From: Ulota crispa
Lineage: Eukaryota; Streptophyta; Bryopsida; Orthotrichales; Orthotrichaceae
Assembly (NCBI GenBank): GCA_963920765.1
Contig: OY987250.1
Span: forward strand, 8,432,001-8,496,000
DNA length: 64,000 nt
Direction of reading: 5' to 3'
Shown: in pieces, positions 62,320-64,000 of the stretch
How the letters are laid out: every line of letters starts with the position of its first letter
Position numbering within the stretch: position 1 is the first letter of the stretch
The notes under the pieces: generated by a model
The model's input: the letters and a program-made list of their open reading frames with translations, nothing else
Told to the model about the DNA's origin: nothing
Databases searched by the model: none
Made by a program: the position numbers and the translations under genes

Positions 62320-62560
62320 GAAAAATTTGGCATCTCCATATAAATGTTTGAAGTTTAGTATTAAAATTTTAATATTTTTTGATTAATTTTATAACTACAT
62401 GTTAAGAATTTTTTTTTTATGATGTGTGCATTATGAACAATTGATTCCAAAGCGTCCGCATATAAATACTTGAGGTTTAGTGTTAAGATATTCATATTTG
62501 TTGGTTAACTTTATTATTATGTGTTTGGAATTTTCTTTTCTTATGGTGTGCATGCTCAGC
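62320..62560 (+). repeat. Second copy of the 58735-58960 repeat
   Basis: Contains ttccaaagcgtccgcatata and two variants of the tttttatgatgtgtgcatta / ttcttatggtgtgcatg phrase. Direct orientation, about 3.6 kb from its partner. Confidence 0.55.
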
Positions 62561-64000
62561 CATTAAATTGAGAAGGTAAATAGTTGAGAGGCGTTTTTAT
62601 GAATTGTACTGGGTGGGTTCAGTAATAAATAGAGTAGAAGAATAAACAATTGGCAATGGCTGCATGTACACTTACCAAGAGATATGAGGATTGCTGGCTC
62701 ATTTATAGGTATTTATGGAAACATTGAAACAATTTTCATGTGATGGCAGACCTCATCCACAAGCACAAGCATAATAGAAATTGACAAAGAGTTTGTACAT
62801 GCAATCACCTGCTTCAAATTTAGCTTGAAGGGTGGAAGGGTCAAACAAGATTTTATTAGTAAGGTATTTATGTGAGTGAGTATAGAACATGTTTAGCTCA
62901 ATGAGGGGTGATGAACAAAATTTTGAAAGGCACCATGGAATGAAATCATGGATCCCTAAGATGCAATCATATGGCCTTCTAGTCGGTAGCGGATGGTCTC
63001 TTTATAGTGATCATGGCATGGGAAGATTAAAAGTGGCGGTATTGTCCTCTTTTTGTTTGAATTAACCAAATTTTCACTTATGTGATGGTAACAATCAAGT
63101 TTTGGTGGATGGCCAAGGTTACTTGCAGCATCAAGAAGACCAGATTTGCAGATGTTGAACATGTAGATGCGTGTTAAGAGTTAAGACATTGAAGACTTGC
63201 GGAGCGGCTGTTCTGCAGTACATGGCCAAAGTTTTGAACACTAAAGATTAGCTGCAAATCAACCAACACCAACTGCAATTCAATGAAGGCTATTTAGAGA
63301 TCATCGTATATTAATTAGAGATGAATAAGAGCGCGGAGAGAGTGCGATGGCACACTCGAGTGTAGCGTCAATCAATTAGAGATCATAAATAGTTGATTGT
63401 AGACCAGTAAACCTTGGCCGGAGATTAGCACATGTATGTGGAGATGATGCAATGGCCAATTGAGGAGCAACAATAGTTGGCCAAAGACCAATAGCTGAAT
63501 AGATATCAGCAAACACAAGGTGATGACTAGTACAATTTAGCCAAGATGTTGCAATGGGCAAGTGAGACCCTGCAAAGGCCTATCAAGACTCTGCAATGGC
63601 CTATTGATGACAACATTTGCTCTCCACCTCAAAGGCTTGTGGACACAGCAGTTGAAGGCGACACATGGACTGTAGAAGAGTTACTTTTGCAACGTCCATT
63701 GTTAAAATCCTAGATCATGCTTGTCACACTCAACACAAGCCCGCTCAAATGCAGAAGTCATGTCACACTCAACGCAAGCCCGCTTGAAGGCAAAGGCCAA
63801 ATCAAACGACAAAAAATACAAATACGTGGATAGACAGTCAACTTACAACAACAATTTTAGCAATCAATGAAGGTAGCAAGATAGCCACGGCAGCAAGAGC
63901 TTGTGGCATTCTGGCATCCTTCCTTTGTGATCGCCTACACAATAAAACATTGAAACGAAAAAAGGGCCGGCAAGGGATTCTTATATTACAATGGAGGAGA
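62561..64000. other. Repeat-derived sequence at the window edge
   Basis: From about 62600 base composition becomes more balanced. Phrases such as caatggcc and ttggccaaagacc recur. A 40-bp direct duplication (tgtcacactcaacacaagcc / tgtcacactcaacgcaagcc) sits at about 63722-63785. It may be part of a larger element continuing outside the window. No coding domain is recognised. Confidence 0.4.

Noticed and set aside
1-64000. tRNA or rRNA genes
   Set aside because: No cloverleaf with A- and B-box motifs and no rRNA-like stretch was found on reading; a covariance-model scan could change this.

Overview
This is a nuclear land-plant window. Its genes have GT-AG introns (one GC-AG). Several encode families of plants: a PH1-type pleckstrin-homology protein, an NFD2-like RNase III-fold protein, a plastid NDF2/PnsB2-like mutarotase-fold protein, a membrane NHL-repeat protein and a plant GH37 trehalase. 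Mid-length introns, short UTR-like spacers, many MITEs and an AT-rich gene-poor right end suggest an early-diverging plant. A liverwort such as Marchantia is my best guess, but the sequence does not prove it.

Layout. At 0.08-3.5 kb (+) lies the 3' part of a CNNM/DUF21-CBS transporter-like gene. At 4.0-4.9 kb (-) lies an intronless frame of tandem 23-residue repeats resembling STPR DNA-binding repeats. At 5-8.8 kb there are repeats, including a Stowaway-like element nested inside a Mutator-type MITE. At 8.8-12.8 kb (+) lies the NDF2-like gene, with an unexpected 10-residue tandem repeat after its transit peptide. At 13.9-15.6 kb (-) lies the NFD2-like gene, divergent from the NHL-repeat gene at 16.4-19.9 kb (+). 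At 20-24 kb there are repeats. At 24.4-27.1 kb (+) lies PH1. At 27-32 kb there are MITEs. At 32.4-40.8 kb (+) lies a 12-exon trehalase. At 41.6-45.3 kb (-) lies a 10-exon coiled-coil protein I do not recognise. From about 46 kb the DNA turns AT-rich. It holds one intact gene, a large Cys-rich protein at 48.2-51.6 kb (-), and then mostly decayed repeats, including two oppositely oriented copies of one dead coding element.

The genes do not form a pathway; this is ordinary plant gene order with independent single genes. The most novel items are the 23-residue repeat protein, the Cys-rich 1027-residue protein, the repeat insertion in the NDF2-like protein, a tandem splice acceptor that switches frame in the last NHL exon, and a set of MITE families whose target-site duplications can be read directly. 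Exon models were built by hand from splice sites, frame continuity and remembered family sequences. No database search was run.
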